Source: Bradyrhizobium diazoefficiens | Lineage (GTDB): Bacteria > Pseudomonadota > Alphaproteobacteria > Rhizobiales > Xanthobacteraceae | Assembly: GCF_018129965.1 (NCBI RefSeq) | Contig: NZ_JAFCKW010000005.1 | Span: 308,088-372,087 of the forward strand | Length of the DNA stretch: 64,000 bases | Direction: 5' to 3' | In this document: piece by piece, positions 24,708 through 39,382 of the stretch | Layout: every line of letters begins with the position of its first letter | Position numbering within the stretch: the first letter of the stretch is position 1 | Program-made: the position numbers and the translations under genes | The notes under the pieces: generated by a model | Told to the model about the DNA's origin: nothing | Seen by the model: the letters and a program-made list of their open reading frames with translations, nothing else | Databases searched by the model: none

Positions 24708-26729
24708 ATGGCGTCCAAGCCTCCCTCGCCCGACAAACAGAAGCTCGCTGCGGAAGAGGCGGCCGAGCTCGACAAGAAGCTTGCCCCCGTCAAGCCGGAC
24801 CTCGATGACGAGGAGGACGAAGACGGGGAGGATGACGAGCTTGATCTCGATGACGACGACGAAGACGAGGACCTCGTCGTCTTCACAGCGCGCGAGGCCG
24901 CCGGCGCGCTCGCGACCATCCTCGGCTTCGTCAAGCCCTTTCTGACCAACTACAAGCGGATGCTGTCATTCGTGGCGTTCGGCGTCGTCGTCGAGACGCT
25001 GTTCAACGTCATCATGCCGCTCAGCCTGAAGTACCTGATCGACGACGCGCTCGGCGAGGAAGACTTTCAGGCGCTGTACAAGATCCTCGGCGTGCTCGCG
25101 GTCGCCGGCATCTTCACCTCCATCGTCGCGGTCTGGTACGAGCGCTGGGACGCGCGGCTGGCTGCCTGCATCATTTCCGACGTCCGCAGGCGCCTGTTCG
25201 AGCATGTCCAGGATCTGCCGGCGGCCTATTTCGGGCGGACCAAGCGCGGCGAGATCCTGTCGCGCTTTTCCGTCGACCTTGCGGCCTTCGAGGGGTCGGT
25301 GAAGACCTTCTCCAACAGCGCGGCGCTGCCGTTCCTGGAGTTGATCGCAGGCATCATCCTGATGCTGTTCCTGAACTGGCAGCTTGCCGTGGTTTCGCTG
25401 CTGGTGTTTCCGATCACGCTGATCGGCCCGCGCATGCTCACGCCGAAGGCGGTGCAGGCCAATTACGAGCAGAAGCTGAACGAGAGCACGCTGCTCGGCA
25501 TGGTGCAGGAAAACGTCGCCGCGCAGGCGGTGATCAAGGCGTTCAGCCTGCAGCGCCGGATGTTCGGCTTCTTCACCTTCCGCAACGACGAGACCCGCAG
25601 CAGGATGGCCTCGGCTGCGTTCCTATCCACCATGGTGGAGCGGACGGTCACCATCTCGGTGTTGCTGCTGCACCTCGTGGTGCTCGCGATCGGCGCCTAT
25701 CTGGCGACCAAGGGGCAGATCACCATCGGCACCTTCGTGACCTTCGAAAGCGCGTTCTGGGAGGTCTCCTACAACATCGCCCACGTGATGCACTTCGTTC
25801 CGGTGTCGATCTCCGCGGCCGCTGCGATCCGGCACATCCAGGAACTCCTGGACGAGCCGACGCGCAGCGCCGATCGGCCCGGTGCACCCGATCTGCCGCG
25901 CGTGACCCACGACATTACTTTCGACCGCGTCAGCTTCCAGTACGAAGGCAGCCAGACGCCGGTGCTGGACAATCTCAGCCTCAGGCTCGACGTCGGCAAG
26001 CGCATCGCCATCGTCGGCCCCTCGGGCTCCGGCAAGAGCACGCTGCTCAATCTGATCCTGCGGCTCTACGTGCCCGACGAGGGGCGCGTCACCATCGACG
26101 GCGTCGATGTCCGCAAGGTGACGCTGGATTCGCTGCGCCGGAGCATGGCGGTGGTGTTCCAGGAGAACATGCTGTTCAACATGTCGATCCGCGAGAATAT
26201 CCGGCTCGGCAAGGAAGGCGCGACCGACGAGGAGGTGGAGGAGGCGGCGAAGAAGGCCGAAATTCACCGCTACATCATGAGCCTGCCGCAACGCTACGAC
26301 ACGCCGGTCGGCGAGCGCGGCGATACGCTGTCCGGCGGCCAGCGTCAGCGCATCGCGATCGCGCGCGCGGTGATCCGCAATCCGTCCGTGCTGCTGCTGG
26401 ACGAGGCCACCTCGGCGCTCGACCAGACCACGGAAGCCGCGATCAACCGCACGCTGCTGAAGGTTGCCAAGGGCCGCACCATGATCTGGTCGACTCACCG
26501 CCTGACGTCGGTGGTCGAGATGGACGAGATCATCGTGATCTCAGGGGGCCGGGCGATCGAACGCGGTTCGCATGCCGAGCTGCTCGCCAAGAACGGTACC
26601 TATCGCAAGCTATGGAACGACCAGATCCATCAGCCGCATGGCGCGGCGCCTCAGGCCGATGACGATAGCGACGACGATGAGATCGAGGATGATGAGGACG
26701 AGGAGGAGGACGACGACGAGGAGGAGTGA
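24708..26729 (+). CDS. ABC exporter (TMD-NBD fusion) with acidic N- and C-terminal tails
   Basis: A 673-residue half-transporter of the type IV exporter (MsbA/lipid A-like) family; it should act as a homodimer in the inner membrane. Six membrane helices lie at about 85-365. The nucleotide-binding domain has Walker A GPSGSGKST (437-445), Q-loop VVFQEN, signature LSGGQ (541-545), Walker B VLLLDE (561-566) and the switch histidine in WSTHRL. Both ends are unusual. Residues about 31-55 are nearly all D and E, and the last 24 residues are again almost only D and E. The substrate is unknown, but the gene lies directly after the oxidase-methyltransferase fusion, so export of its product is a reasonable guess. 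The 3' end overlaps the convergent flavoprotein gene by 79 bases. Confidence 0.9.
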   Translation: MASKPPSPDKQKLAAEEAAELDKKLAPVKPDLDDEEDEDGEDDELDLDDDDEDEDLVVFTAREAAGALATILGFVKPFLTNYKRMLSFVAFGVVVETLFNVIMPLSLKYLIDDALGEEDFQALYKILGVLAVAGIFTSIVAVWYERWDARLAACIISDVRRRLFEHVQDLPAAYFGRTKRGEILSRFSVDLAAFEGSVKTFSNSAALPFLELIAGIILMLFLNWQLAVVSLLVFPITLIGPRMLTPKAVQANYEQKLNESTLLGMVQENVAAQAVIKAFSLQRRMFGFFTFRNDETRSRMASAAFLSTMVERTVTISVLLLHLVVLAIGAYLATKGQITIGTFVTFESAFWEVSYNIAHVMHFVPVSISAAAAIRHIQELLDEPTRSADRPGAPDLPRVTHDITFDRVSFQYEGSQTPVLDNLSLRLDVGKRIAIVGPSGSGKSTLLNLILRLYVPDEGRVTIDGVDVRKVTLDSLRRSMAVVFQENMLFNMSIRENIRLGKEGATDEEVEEAAKKAEIHRYIMSLPQRYDTPVGERGDTLSGGQRQRIAIARAVIRNPSVLLLDEATSALDQTTEAAINRTLLKVAKGRTMIWSTHRLTSVVEMDEIIVISGGRAIERGSHAELLAKNGTYRKLWNDQIHQPHGAAPQADDDSDDDEIEDDEDEEEDDDEEE

Positions 26730-27895
26730 CCGAGGAAGTTCGGCTCGATATTCAGCACCCCTCCGAGCGGACGTGCGAGGCCCTGAACCGACCAGGCGAT
26801 GAAGCGTGCCCAGCGCTGCGCCGTCCAGTAGGGGCTGGTGCCGAGCGAGACCGAGCGGAAGGCAAATGCCTTCGCGGCGGCCCATTCGTCGCAGGCTCGT
26901 TTGACGGGATCGGCGTAGAAGGCAGCGATCTTGTCCGCATCCATCCCGTCCGACGCGAGCCATTGCGGGATGTACACGTTGCAGAGCCGCTCGACGTCGG
27001 TGAAGACCTTGTCGCAACCGGTGCCGGCGGCGGGGCAGGAGGTCGCGAAGGCATCGCCCACCAGCGCGACGCCCGGCAGGCCGCTTGCGTCGTTCACATA
27101 GAGATCGACCGGGCGGATCTTCAACTCGCTTGAAATGTCGAAGGTGCCGGTGATGCGCTTGAGCCGGGGCAGGGCGGCGTTCAGCGTCTCGGCGGGAGCA
27201 CGGCGCAGCTCGCGCAGCCAGGGATCGTCGAAGCCGCGATAGACGAACAAATTGGCCCGCATCCGCGATCCCACCGGAAACAGTGTGATGTAGGGGATGC
27301 GGTCGCTCGGCCGCTCCGAGAAATAAGTTAGCGCGGGGAAATCGAACGAATTTCGTCCCGCCGGCGCCACATCGAACCCGATCGAGATCGAATGGCAGGC
27401 GCTGATGATGTTCCGTGCGATACCGAGCTGGTGGCGCAGGCCGACATTGAGGCCGTTGGCGAGCACGACGAGGCGGGCCGAGACGGTCTCGTCGTTGGAG
27501 AGCGTGACCCGTTGCCGTTCCGGGCTCGTCTCGACCGTGATCGCCTTCGCACAGATGCGCTCGACCGCAGTAGGGATTTCGTCGCGGACCGCGTTGACGA
27601 GGGAATCATAGAGGATGTTGAACTGACGGCTCGGCGCCTTGTCCAGCAGGCGACCGAATCGCGCGATCCAGTTCTCGCCGGCGAAAGTCGCGCGGCGCAG
27701 CACTGATTCTCCGATCCCGGTCTTCAGGAATCGCTCGACCTGGACATGCCCGCTGAGTTTTTCGACCCGGAAATCGGCCGGATACCTCTCATGCGGATCG
27801 ATCAGCACCGCCGAAATGCCGGCGCGGCCGAGCATTGCGGCTGCGGTCGAGCCGGACAAGCCCCCGCCGATGATGGCAATGTCGGTGTAGCGCAT
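26651..27895 (-). CDS. FAD-dependent oxidoreductase (group A monooxygenase/halogenase-like) with poly-Ser C-terminus
   Basis: A 414-residue flavoprotein. The N-terminal FAD motif is IAIIGGGLSGSTAAAML (6-22), a middle segment contains LVVLANG, and the second FAD motif is GVALVGDAFATSCPAAGTG. This layout fits p-hydroxybenzoate-hydroxylase-like monooxygenases, geranylgeranyl reductases and flavin halogenases; the halogenase WxWxIP motif is not seen. The substrate is unknown. The last 24 residues are almost all serine, because they are read antisense to the acidic tail of the ABC exporter. The genuine fold probably ends near NIEPNF. It is convergent with the exporter, and its promoter lies in the region shared with the rpsL leader. 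Confidence 0.85.
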   Translation of the reverse strand: MRYTDIAIIGGGLSGSTAAAMLGRAGISAVLIDPHERYPADFRVEKLSGHVQVERFLKTGIGESVLRRATFAGENWIARFGRLLDKAPSRQFNILYDSLVNAVRDEIPTAVERICAKAITVETSPERQRVTLSNDETVSARLVVLANGLNVGLRHQLGIARNIISACHSISIGFDVAPAGRNSFDFPALTYFSERPSDRIPYITLFPVGSRMRANLFVYRGFDDPWLRELRRAPAETLNAALPRLKRITGTFDISSELKIRPVDLYVNDASGLPGVALVGDAFATSCPAAGTGCDKVFTDVERLCNVYIPQWLASDGMDADKIAAFYADPVKRACDEWAAAKAFAFRSVSLGTSPYWTAQRWARFIAWSVQGLARPLGGVLNIEPNFLGHSSSSSSSSSSSSSSISSSSLSSSA

Positions 27896-28549
27896 CGGGT
27901 GAGTCCCTGCCGAAGGTGGCAGATTGCCGCATGAACAGACAAGAAAGCCTTAGCAACTGATATAAAAGTATATTTAATCCGGGTATAAATACCCGTCGGG
28001 ATGGCGCAGGCGGGGCACCGTCGCCATATGGGGAGGGCGTAATCGGTGGGGCCCACGGCAAATTCCATAGGCGCGAGAAGCGCTTTGTGACTGTCGTTTC
28101 GCCTTGACTTGATCGATTCCCACTTATAGAAAGCGCCTCACTTAACGACAGGCGGTGAGCATCGCCAGCGTCGGAACGGGCCACCTGTTGATCCCCCGGG
28201 ATCGGATCCCACGGGATCGCTGAAGACAGGCACCAACCTCGACGAATGCCGCTCAAACGCTGTCGATCATAGCTAGGCAATGCCAGTGCGATTTTAGTTC
28301 TCTCGAGCAAGCTCTCTAGAGACCAAACTCGGATGCATGACCTCGGTGCGCAGGCCGCAGCTTTACGCTGATCGGCCTGAAAACTGCGGTCCTCTGTGGC
28401 GTCGTAACGCTTTCCGCTCAGTGACTGAGTGGTTGGCGCAATTTCGCTTTGTGCGGTTTGTTCCGCGCCGGGCGGCCTCATCGGGCAGGGAGCTCGAAAG
28501 AATTTGCGGACCCGGAAGGGGACGCGGCAGAAAAAGGGTGAAGGCCAGA
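27896..28549. other. Divergent intergenic region: flavoprotein promoter and rpsL leader
   Basis: A 654-base gap without a supported gene. It is locally AT-richer near 27955-27990. A promoter candidate for the str operon lies at 28103-28130, and several short inverted repeats (around 28191-28222 and 28310-28330) follow. This implies a leader of about 400 bases before rpsL. Confidence 0.5.
28103..28130 (+). promoter_or_regulatory. Candidate promoter of the rpsL-rpsG-fusA-tuf operon
   Basis: CTTGAC (28103-28108) and TATAGA (28125-28130) are separated by 16 bases, close to the alphaproteobacterial housekeeping consensus. The start codon of rpsL lies about 410 bases downstream. Confidence 0.35.
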
Positions 28550-28921
28550 ATGCCGACGATCAACCAGCTGATCGCTCAACCGCGGGAAGTGCAGAAGTCG
28601 CGCAAGAAGGTGCCGGCGCTGCAGCAGTCGCCGCAGAAGCGTGGTGTTTGCACGCGCGTCTACACCACGACCCCGAAGAAGCCGAACTCGGCGCTTCGTA
28701 AGGTTGCCAAGGTGCGCCTGACCAACGGCTTCGAGGTGATCGGCTACATCCCCGGCGAGGGCCATAACCTCCAGGAGCACTCGGTGGTCATGATCCGCGG
28801 CGGTCGCGTCAAGGATTTGCCCGGCGTTCGCTACCACATCCTCCGCGGCGTTCTGGATACCCAGGGCGTCAAGAACCGTAAGCAGCGTCGTTCGAAGTAC
28901 GGCGCCAAGCGTCCGAAGTAA
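28550..28921 (+). CDS. rpsL: 30S ribosomal protein S12
   Basis: A 123-residue S12, a decoding-centre protein. The [10 protein letters not shown] loop (lysines 42/43) and the [12 protein letters not shown] loop (lysine 88) carry the wild-type, streptomycin-sensitive residues. The ATG at 28550 is preceded by AAGG; longer in-frame starts would add a segment absent from the family. First gene of the str operon; rpsG follows after 15 bases. Confidence 0.98.
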   Translation: MPTINQLIAQPREVQKSRKKVPALQQSPQKRGVCTRVYTTTPKKPNSALRKVAKVRLTNGFEVIGYIPGEGHNLQEHSVVMIRGGRVKDLPGVRYHILRGVLDTQGVKNRKQRRSKYGAKRPK

Positions 28922-29407
<486 letters not shown>

Positions 29408-29439
29408 CGGCGACACACCCGGACTCGCAAGGAACGCCC

Positions 29440-31512
<2,073 letters not shown>

Positions 31513-31552
31513 TTGTCGTCGGTTGAAAGCTGACGATTGAACGGAGAGTCAA

Positions 31553-32743
<1,191 letters not shown>

Positions 32744-32760
32744 TTACGAGAATAGGGATC

Positions 32761-32800
32761 GGCGAGTAGCGAATGGTTCCATTCGCTATTCGCTATTCGC
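32761..32800. repeat. Inverted repeat with GAATAGC units between tuf and rpsJ
   Basis: GGCGAGTAGCGAATGG (32761-32776) pairs with CCATTCGCTATTCGC (32779-32793) with one G-U. The right arm continues as direct repeats of ATTCGCT. It resembles short dispersed repeats of Bradyrhizobium and would form a hairpin between the str and S10 parts of the transcript. Confidence 0.65.
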
Positions 32801-32825
32801 CACCCAACGAAGAGAGACCACGGCA

Positions 32826-33134
32826 ATGAACGGCCAAAATATTCGCATCCGTCTCAAGGCGTTCGACCATCGTATCCTCGATACGTCGACCCGCGAGATC
32901 GTGAACACGGCGAAGCGCACCGGCGCGCAGGTCCGCGGACCCATTCCGCTGCCCACCCGCATCGAGAAGTTCACCGTCAACCGTTCGCCGCACGTCGACA
33001 AGAAGAGCCGCGAGCAGTTCGAGATGCGCACCCACAAGCGCCTGCTCGATATCGTCGATCCGACCCCGCAGACTGTCGATGCTTTGATGAAGCTCGACCT
33101 GGCCGCCGGTGTCGACGTCGAGATCAAGCTCTAA
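32826..33134 (+). CDS. rpsJ: 30S ribosomal protein S10 (NusE)
   Basis: A 102-residue S10, a head protein that also acts as NusE, binding NusB in antitermination and NusG in transcription-translation coupling. The segments [13 protein letters not shown] and [19 protein letters not shown] are typical. The ATG at 32826 is chosen over upstream in-frame codons because it gives the normal length. First gene of the S10 cluster. Confidence 0.98.
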
Positions 33135-33188
33135 GATTTTTGGATCACGTTCGCGACTTTGCGGACAGAAAGAACAGGAAGCACGCCG

Positions 33189-33902
33189 ATGCGCTCCGGA
33201 GTGATCGCACAAAAGGTCGGGATGACGCGGGTCTTTACGGAGGCCGGTGAACATATCCCCGTGACCGTGCTGAAGCTCGGCAATTGCCAGGTCGTAGGCC
33301 ACCGCACTGAAGAGAAGAACGGTTACGTCGCGCTCCAGCTTGGTTCTGGCAGCCGCAAGACCGTGTATCTGCCCAAGGCTGAGCGCGGCCAGTTCGCGGT
33401 CGCCAAGGTCGAGCCGAAGCGGCAGGTCGAGGAGTTCCGCGTGTCCGCGGACGCCATGATCCCCGTGGGCGCCGAGATCCTCGCCGACCACTTCGTCGTC
33501 GGCCAGTTCGTCGATGTCACCGGCACCTCGGTCGGTAAGGGCTTCGCCGGCGGTATGAAGCGCTGGAATTTCGGTGGTCTTCGCGCCACGCACGGTGTGT
33601 CGATTTCGCATCGTTCGATCGGTTCGACCGGTGGTCGTCAGGATCCCGGCAAGACCTGGAAGAACAAGAAGATGCCCGGTCACATGGGCGTCGATCGCAT
33701 CACCACGCTCAACCTTCGAGTCGTTCAGCTCGATGTCGAGCGTGGCCTGATCCTCGTCGAAGGTGCCGTTCCCGGCTCCAAGGGCGGCTGGATCCGCGTG
33801 CGCGATGCCGTCAAGAAGCCGCTGCCCAAGGAAGCTCCGAAGCCCGGCAAGTTCAAGGTTGCTGGCGATGCGGAAGCCGTCCCGGCTGCGCAGGAGGCTT
33901 GA
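33189..33902 (+). CDS. rplC: 50S ribosomal protein L3
   Basis: A 237-residue L3, whose central loop reaches the peptidyl-transferase centre. [17 protein letters not shown] and [19 protein letters not shown] are the conserved loop sequences. The ATG at 33189 follows AGGAAGCACGCCG; a codon at 33159 would add ten residues. The stop overlaps no gene; rplD starts two bases later. Confidence 0.97.
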   Translation: MRSGVIAQKVGMTRVFTEAGEHIPVTVLKLGNCQVVGHRTEEKNGYVALQLGSGSRKTVYLPKAERGQFAVAKVEPKRQVEEFRVSADAMIPVGAEILADHFVVGQFVDVTGTSVGKGFAGGMKRWNFGGLRATHGVSISHRSIGSTGGRQDPGKTWKNKKMPGHMGVDRITTLNLRVVQLDVERGLILVEGAVPGSKGGWIRVRDAVKKPLPKEAPKPGKFKVAGDAEAVPAAQEA

Positions 33903-33903
33903 G

Positions 33904-34524
33904 ATGGAATTGAAAGTCACCACCCTCGAAGGCAAGGAAGCCGGCTCGGTCCAGCTGTCCGACGCCATTTTCGGTCTCGAGCCGCGCCAGGACATCATTG
34001 CACGCTGCGTGCAGTGGCAGCTCAACAAGCGCCAGGCCGGCACCCACAAGGCGAAGGGCCGCGCCGAGATCTGGCGCACCGGCAAGAAGATGTACAAGCA
34101 GAAGGGCACCGGCGGTGCTCGTCACGGCTCGGCCCGCGTGCCGCAGTTCCGCGGCGGCGGTCGTGCCTTCGGTCCGGTGGTGCGTTCGCACGCCACCGAC
34201 CTGCCGAAGAAGGTTCGCGCGCTTGCTCTCAAGCATGCGCTGTCGGCCAAGGCCAAGGACGGCGACCTGCTGGTGATCGACAAGGCCGCGCTGGAAGCCG
34301 CCAAGACCAAGGCGCTGCTCGGGCACTTCTCGGGCCTCGGCCTGACCAACGCGCTGATCATCGATGGTGCCGAGCTGCACAACGGCTTCGCCGCTGCGGC
34401 CCGCAACATCCCGAACATGGACGTGCTGCCGATCCAGGGCATCAACGTTTATGACATCCTGCGCCGTCAGAAGCTCGTTCTGACCAAGGCCGCCATCGAT
34501 GCGCTGGAGGCGCGCTTCAAATGA
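33904..34524 (+). CDS. rplD: 50S ribosomal protein L4
   Basis: A 206-residue L4. Its extended loop ([21 protein letters not shown]) lines the nascent-peptide tunnel with L22 and contributes to macrolide sensitivity. In E. coli L4 represses the S10 operon. It starts two bases after rplC and overlaps rplW by four bases (ATGA), so translation is coupled. Confidence 0.97.
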   Translation: MELKVTTLEGKEAGSVQLSDAIFGLEPRQDIIARCVQWQLNKRQAGTHKAKGRAEIWRTGKKMYKQKGTGGARHGSARVPQFRGGGRAFGPVVRSHATDLPKKVRALALKHALSAKAKDGDLLVIDKAALEAAKTKALLGHFSGLGLTNALIIDGAELHNGFAAAARNIPNMDVLPIQGINVYDILRRQKLVLTKAAIDALEARFK

Positions 34525-34823
34525 CGAAGAACATCGAGCCTCGCCATTACGACGTGATCGTCGCCCCGGTCGTCACCGAAAAGGCGACGCTGGCGTCCGA
34601 GCACAACAAGGTCCTGTTCAAGGTGGCCGCGAAGGCGACCAAGCCGCAGATCAAGGAAGCGATCGAGAAGCTGTTCGACGTCAAGGTCAAGAGCGTCAAC
34701 ACGCTGGTCCGCAAGGGCAAGACCAAGGTCTTCCGCGGCAATCTCGGTTCGCAGTCGAACACCAAGCGCGCGATCGTGACCCTCGAAGAGGGCCACAGGA
34801 TCGACGTCACCACCGGTCTGTAA
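34521..34823 (+). CDS. rplW: 50S ribosomal protein L23
   Basis: A 100-residue L23, the docking site at the tunnel exit for trigger factor and SRP. It shows the N-terminal [15 protein letters not shown] and the [14 protein letters not shown] segment. The start overlaps the rplD stop (ATGA). Confidence 0.97.
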   Translation: MTKNIEPRHYDVIVAPVVTEKATLASEHNKVLFKVAAKATKPQIKEAIEKLFDVKVKSVNTLVRKGKTKVFRGNLGSQSNTKRAIVTLEEGHRIDVTTGL

Positions 34824-34835
34824 GGTCGTACGACG

Positions 34836-35669
34836 ATGGCACTGAAGACATTCAATCCCACGACGCCCGGCCAGCGCCAGCTGGTGATGGTCGATCGTTC
34901 GGCCCTCTACAAGGGCAAGCCGGTCAAGGCGCTCACCGAAGGCAAGCACTCCTCGGGCGGTCGCAACAACACCGGTCGCATCACCGTGCGCTTCCGCGGC
35001 GGCGGTCACAAGCGAACCTTGCGCACGGTCGACTTCAAGCGCGACAAGGTCGACGCGCCGGCGAAGGTCGAGCGTCTGGAATACGATCCGAACCGCACCG
35101 CGTTCATCGCTCTGGTCAAGTACGAGGACGGCACCCAGGCCTATATCCTGGCGCCGCAGCGCCTGGCCGTCGGTGACTCCGTCGTTGCCGGCAACTACGT
35201 CGACGTGAAGCCGGGCAACGTCATGCCGCTCGGCAACATGCCGGTCGGCACCATCATCCACAACATCGAGGTCAAGATCGGGAAGGGCGGCCAGCTCGCC
35301 CGTTCCGCGGGCACCTATGCCCAGCTCGTCGGTCGCGACCAGGACTACGTGATCATCCGCCTGAACTCGGGCGAGCAGCGCCTGGTGCACGGTCGTTGTC
35401 GCGGCACGATCGGTGCGGTGTCGAACCCGGATCACATGAACACCTCGATCGGCAAGGCCGGTCGCAAGCGCTGGATGGGCCGTCGCCCGCACAACCGCGG
35501 TGTTTCGATGAACCCGATCGACCATCCGCACGGCGGTGGTGAAGGTCGCACCTCGGGCGGTCGCCACCCGGTCACCCCGTGGGGCAAGCCGACCAAGGGC
35601 AAGAAGACCCGCAGCAACAAGTCGACCAACAAATTCATTCTCCTAAGCCGCCACAAGCGGAAGAAGTAA
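34836..35669 (+). CDS. rplB: 50S ribosomal protein L2
   Basis: A 277-residue L2, needed for subunit association and peptidyl transfer. The conserved C-terminal [14 protein letters not shown] segment, containing the key histidine, is present, as is the basic C-terminus. It starts 12 bases after rplW. Confidence 0.98.
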   Translation: MALKTFNPTTPGQRQLVMVDRSALYKGKPVKALTEGKHSSGGRNNTGRITVRFRGGGHKRTLRTVDFKRDKVDAPAKVERLEYDPNRTAFIALVKYEDGTQAYILAPQRLAVGDSVVAGNYVDVKPGNVMPLGNMPVGTIIHNIEVKIGKGGQLARSAGTYAQLVGRDQDYVIIRLNSGEQRLVHGRCRGTIGAVSNPDHMNTSIGKAGRKRWMGRRPHNRGVSMNPIDHPHGGGEGRTSGGRHPVTPWGKPTKGKKTRSNKSTNKFILLSRHKRKK

Positions 35670-35681
35670 GGAACGCCGGAC

Positions 35682-35960
35682 ATGGTTCGTTCAGTCTGGA
35701 AAGGCCCGTTCGTCGAGGGTTCTCTGCTCAAGAAGGCAGATGCCGCCCGCGCGTCCGGCCGTCACGACGTCATCAAGATCTGGAGCCGTCGCTCGACGAT
35801 CCTGCCGCAGTTCGTCGGCCTGACCTTCGGTGTCTACAATGGTCAGAAGCACGTGCCGGTGGCCGTCAACGAGGAAATGGTCGGTCACAAGTTCGGCGAG
35901 TTCTCGCCGACACGGACCTTCCATGGCCACTCCGGTGACAAGAAAGCCAAGAAGGCTTGA
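35682..35960 (+). CDS. rpsS: 30S ribosomal protein S19
   Basis: A 92-residue S19 of the 30S head. It begins [11 protein letters not shown] and holds the conserved [16 protein letters not shown] and [13 protein letters not shown] segments. rplV follows after 10 bases. Confidence 0.98.
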   Translation: MVRSVWKGPFVEGSLLKKADAARASGRHDVIKIWSRRSTILPQFVGLTFGVYNGQKHVPVAVNEEMVGHKFGEFSPTRTFHGHSGDKKAKKA

Positions 35961-35970
35961 GGATTAAACG

Positions 35971-36357
35971 ATGAGCAAACCTAAGCGCGAACGGAGCCTT
36001 GCCGAGAACGAGGCCAAGGCGGTCGCCCGGATGCTGCGGGTGAGCCCGCAGAAGCTCAACCTGGTCGCCCAGCTCATTCGCGGCCGGAAGGCAGCTGCTG
36101 CGCTCGCGGACCTGCAGTTTTCGCGCAAGCGGATCGCGGTCGACGTGAAGAAGTGCCTGGAATCGGCCATCGCCAACGCCGAGAACAACCATGACCTCGA
36201 CGTGGACGATCTCGTCGTGGCGCAGGCCTTCGTCGGCAACGGTCTGGTGATGAAGCGTTTCGCCGCCCGTGGCCGTGGTCGTTCGGGCCGTGTCTACAAA
36301 CCATTTTCGCAGCTGACGATCATCGTTCGTCAGGTCGAAGCCGAAGCAGCGGCCTAA
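35971..36357 (+). CDS. rplV: 50S ribosomal protein L22
   Basis: A 128-residue L22 with the beta-hairpin ([18 protein letters not shown]) that lines the exit tunnel opposite L4. Length and order in the operon are normal. Confidence 0.97.
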
Positions 36358-36375
36358 GGGACGCAGGAGCACACG

Positions 36376-37101
<726 letters not shown>

Positions 37102-37131
37102 GCTGCAGCAAGAATTTGAGGGCTTGAAGCC

Positions 37132-37545
37132 ATGATGCAACCTAAGAAAACGAAGTTCCGGAAGGCGCATAAGGGCCGCATCCACGGCGTTGCGTCTTCG
37201 GGCGCGACGTTGGCGTTCGGCCAGTTCGGCCTGAAGGCGACCGAGCCTGAGCGCGTCACCGCGCGCCAGATCGAAGCCGCCCGCCGCGCGCTGACCCGCC
37301 ACATGAAGCGCGCCGGCCGGGTCTGGATCCGCGTGTTCCCCGACGTTCCGGTGTCGAAGAAGCCGGCCGAAGTCCGCATGGGCTCCGGCAAGGGTTCGCC
37401 GGAACTGTGGGTCGCCCGCGTCAAGCCGGGCCGTGTGCTGTTCGAGATCGACGGCGTCAACACCCAGACGGCGCGCGAAGCCCTGACCCTGGCGGCCGCC
37501 AAGCTGCCGATCAAGACGCGCTTCGTCGAGCGCATTGCGGAGTAA
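37132..37545 (+). CDS. rplP: 50S ribosomal protein L16
   Basis: A 137-residue L16, which helps position tRNA in the A and P sites. It begins [16 protein letters not shown] and contains [20 protein letters not shown]. The stop codon overlaps the first possible start of rpmC. Confidence 0.98.
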   Translation: MMQPKKTKFRKAHKGRIHGVASSGATLAFGQFGLKATEPERVTARQIEAARRALTRHMKRAGRVWIRVFPDVPVSKKPAEVRMGSGKGSPELWVARVKPGRVLFEIDGVNTQTAREALTLAAAKLPIKTRFVERIAE

Positions 37546-37550
37546 TGGCC

Positions 37551-37757
37551 ATGGCCCAGATGAAGATCGAAGACATCCGCGCGATGAGCCCCGACCAGCA
37601 GGATGACGCCATCCTGAACCTGAAGAAGGAACGCTTCAATCTGCGCTTCCAGCGCGCCACCGGGCAGCTCGAGAACACCTCGCGCCTGCGCGAAGCTCGC
37701 CGCGACATCGCCCGCATCAAGACCATCGCCGCGCAGAAGCGCGCGAAAGAGAAGTAA
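37551..37757 (+). CDS. rpmC: 50S ribosomal protein L29
   Basis: A 68-residue helical protein at the tunnel exit beside L23. The motif [24 protein letters not shown] is split across its two main helices. ATG 37551 gives the known [10 protein letters not shown] start; ATG 37545, overlapping the rplP stop, would add two residues. Confidence 0.95.
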   Translation: MAQMKIEDIRAMSPDQQDDAILNLKKERFNLRFQRATGQLENTSRLREARRDIARIKTIAAQKRAKEK

Positions 37758-37770
37758 GGGTCTCACGAAT

Positions 37771-38019
37771 ATGCCGAAACGTACTCTGCAAGGCGTGGTC
37801 GTCAGCGACAAGCAAGCCAAGACCATCGTGGTGCGCGTCGATCGCCGCTTCACGCACCCGATCTACAAGAAGACGATCCGCCGTTCGAAGAACTATCACG
37901 CGCACGACGAGAGCAACGAGTTCAAGCCGGGCGACGTGGTGTGGATCGAGGAATCGAAGCCGATTTCGAAGTTGAAGCGCTGGGTCGTGATCCGGGGCGA
38001 ACACAAGAAAAGCGCCTGA
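37771..38019 (+). CDS. rpsQ: 30S ribosomal protein S17
   Basis: An 82-residue S17, a primary 16S rRNA binder. It carries [18 protein letters not shown] and the basic loop [19 protein letters not shown]. It is followed by an 84-base gap before rplN, which may mark the S10/spc boundary. Confidence 0.97.
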   Translation: MPKRTLQGVVVSDKQAKTIVVRVDRRFTHPIYKKTIRRSKNYHAHDESNEFKPGDVVWIEESKPISKLKRWVVIRGEHKKSA

Positions 38020-38103
38020 TCTGTTGGCCCCGGCCGACTGACTTCAGGTAAATGTTGAGCGCCGGCTGGGCTGGCGCAAGAGAGAAGAGGACGAGGTGCA
38101 TCA

Positions 38104-38472
38104 ATGATTCAGATGCAGACCAACCTCGACGTGGCCGACAATTCTGGCGCACGCCGTGTCATGTGTATCAAGGTGCTCGGAGGCTCCAAGCGCCGCTACG
38201 CCACGATCGGCGACATCATCGTCGTCTCGATCAAGGAAGCGATTCCGCGTGGCAAGGTGAAGAAGGGCGACGTGATGAAGGCCGTCGTGGTGCGCGTCCG
38301 CAAGGACATCCGCCGCGCCGACGGTTCGGTCATCCGCTTCGACCGCAACGCCGCCGTCCTGATCAACAATCAGTCCGAGCCGGTCGGCACCCGTATCTTC
38401 GGGCCCGTGCCGCGTGAGCTGCGCGCCAAGAACCACATGAAGATCATTTCGCTCGCGCCGGAGGTGCTGTGA
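38104..38472 (+). CDS. rplN: 50S ribosomal protein L14
   Basis: A 122-residue L14, beginning [27 protein letters not shown], at the subunit interface. The stop overlaps the rplX start by one base, which suggests coupled translation. First gene of the spc-type cluster. Confidence 0.98.
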   Translation: MIQMQTNLDVADNSGARRVMCIKVLGGSKRRYATIGDIIVVSIKEAIPRGKVKKGDVMKAVVVRVRKDIRRADGSVIRFDRNAAVLINNQSEPVGTRIFGPVPRELRAKNHMKIISLAPEVL

Positions 38473-38778
38473 TGGCCGCGAAGATCCGCAAGGGCGACAA
38501 GGTCGTCGTGCTGACCGGTCGCGACAAGGGTCGCACCGGCGAGGTATTCGAAGTGCGTCCCGACGCCGGCACGGCGCTGGTGCGCGGCATCAACCTGGTC
38601 AAGCGTCACCAGAAGCAGACCCAGGCCCAGGAGGGCGGCATCATCTCGAAAGAGGCGCCGATCCAACTGTCCAACATCGCGTATGTCGGCAAGGACGGAA
38701 AGCCGACCCGCGTCGGATTCAAGATTCTGGCGGACGGCAAGAAGGTCCGCATCGCCAAGAGCTCGGGAGCTGAGATCG

Positions 38779-38786
<8 letters not shown>
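38472..38786 (+). CDS. rplX: 50S ribosomal protein L24
   Basis: A 104-residue L24, an early assembly protein with a KOW motif ([21 protein letters not shown]). The ATG at 38472 shares a base with the rplN stop; its end overlaps rplE by eight bases. Confidence 0.97.
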
Positions 38787-39336
<550 letters not shown>

Positions 39337-39382
39337 GACGCTGAGCTAAAGCCTCTCAAACGCGGATACCCAGGAGCCAAGC

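Noticed and set aside
28670..28830. Streptomycin-resistance change in rpsL
   Set aside because: Lysines at positions 42/43 and 88 are wild type.
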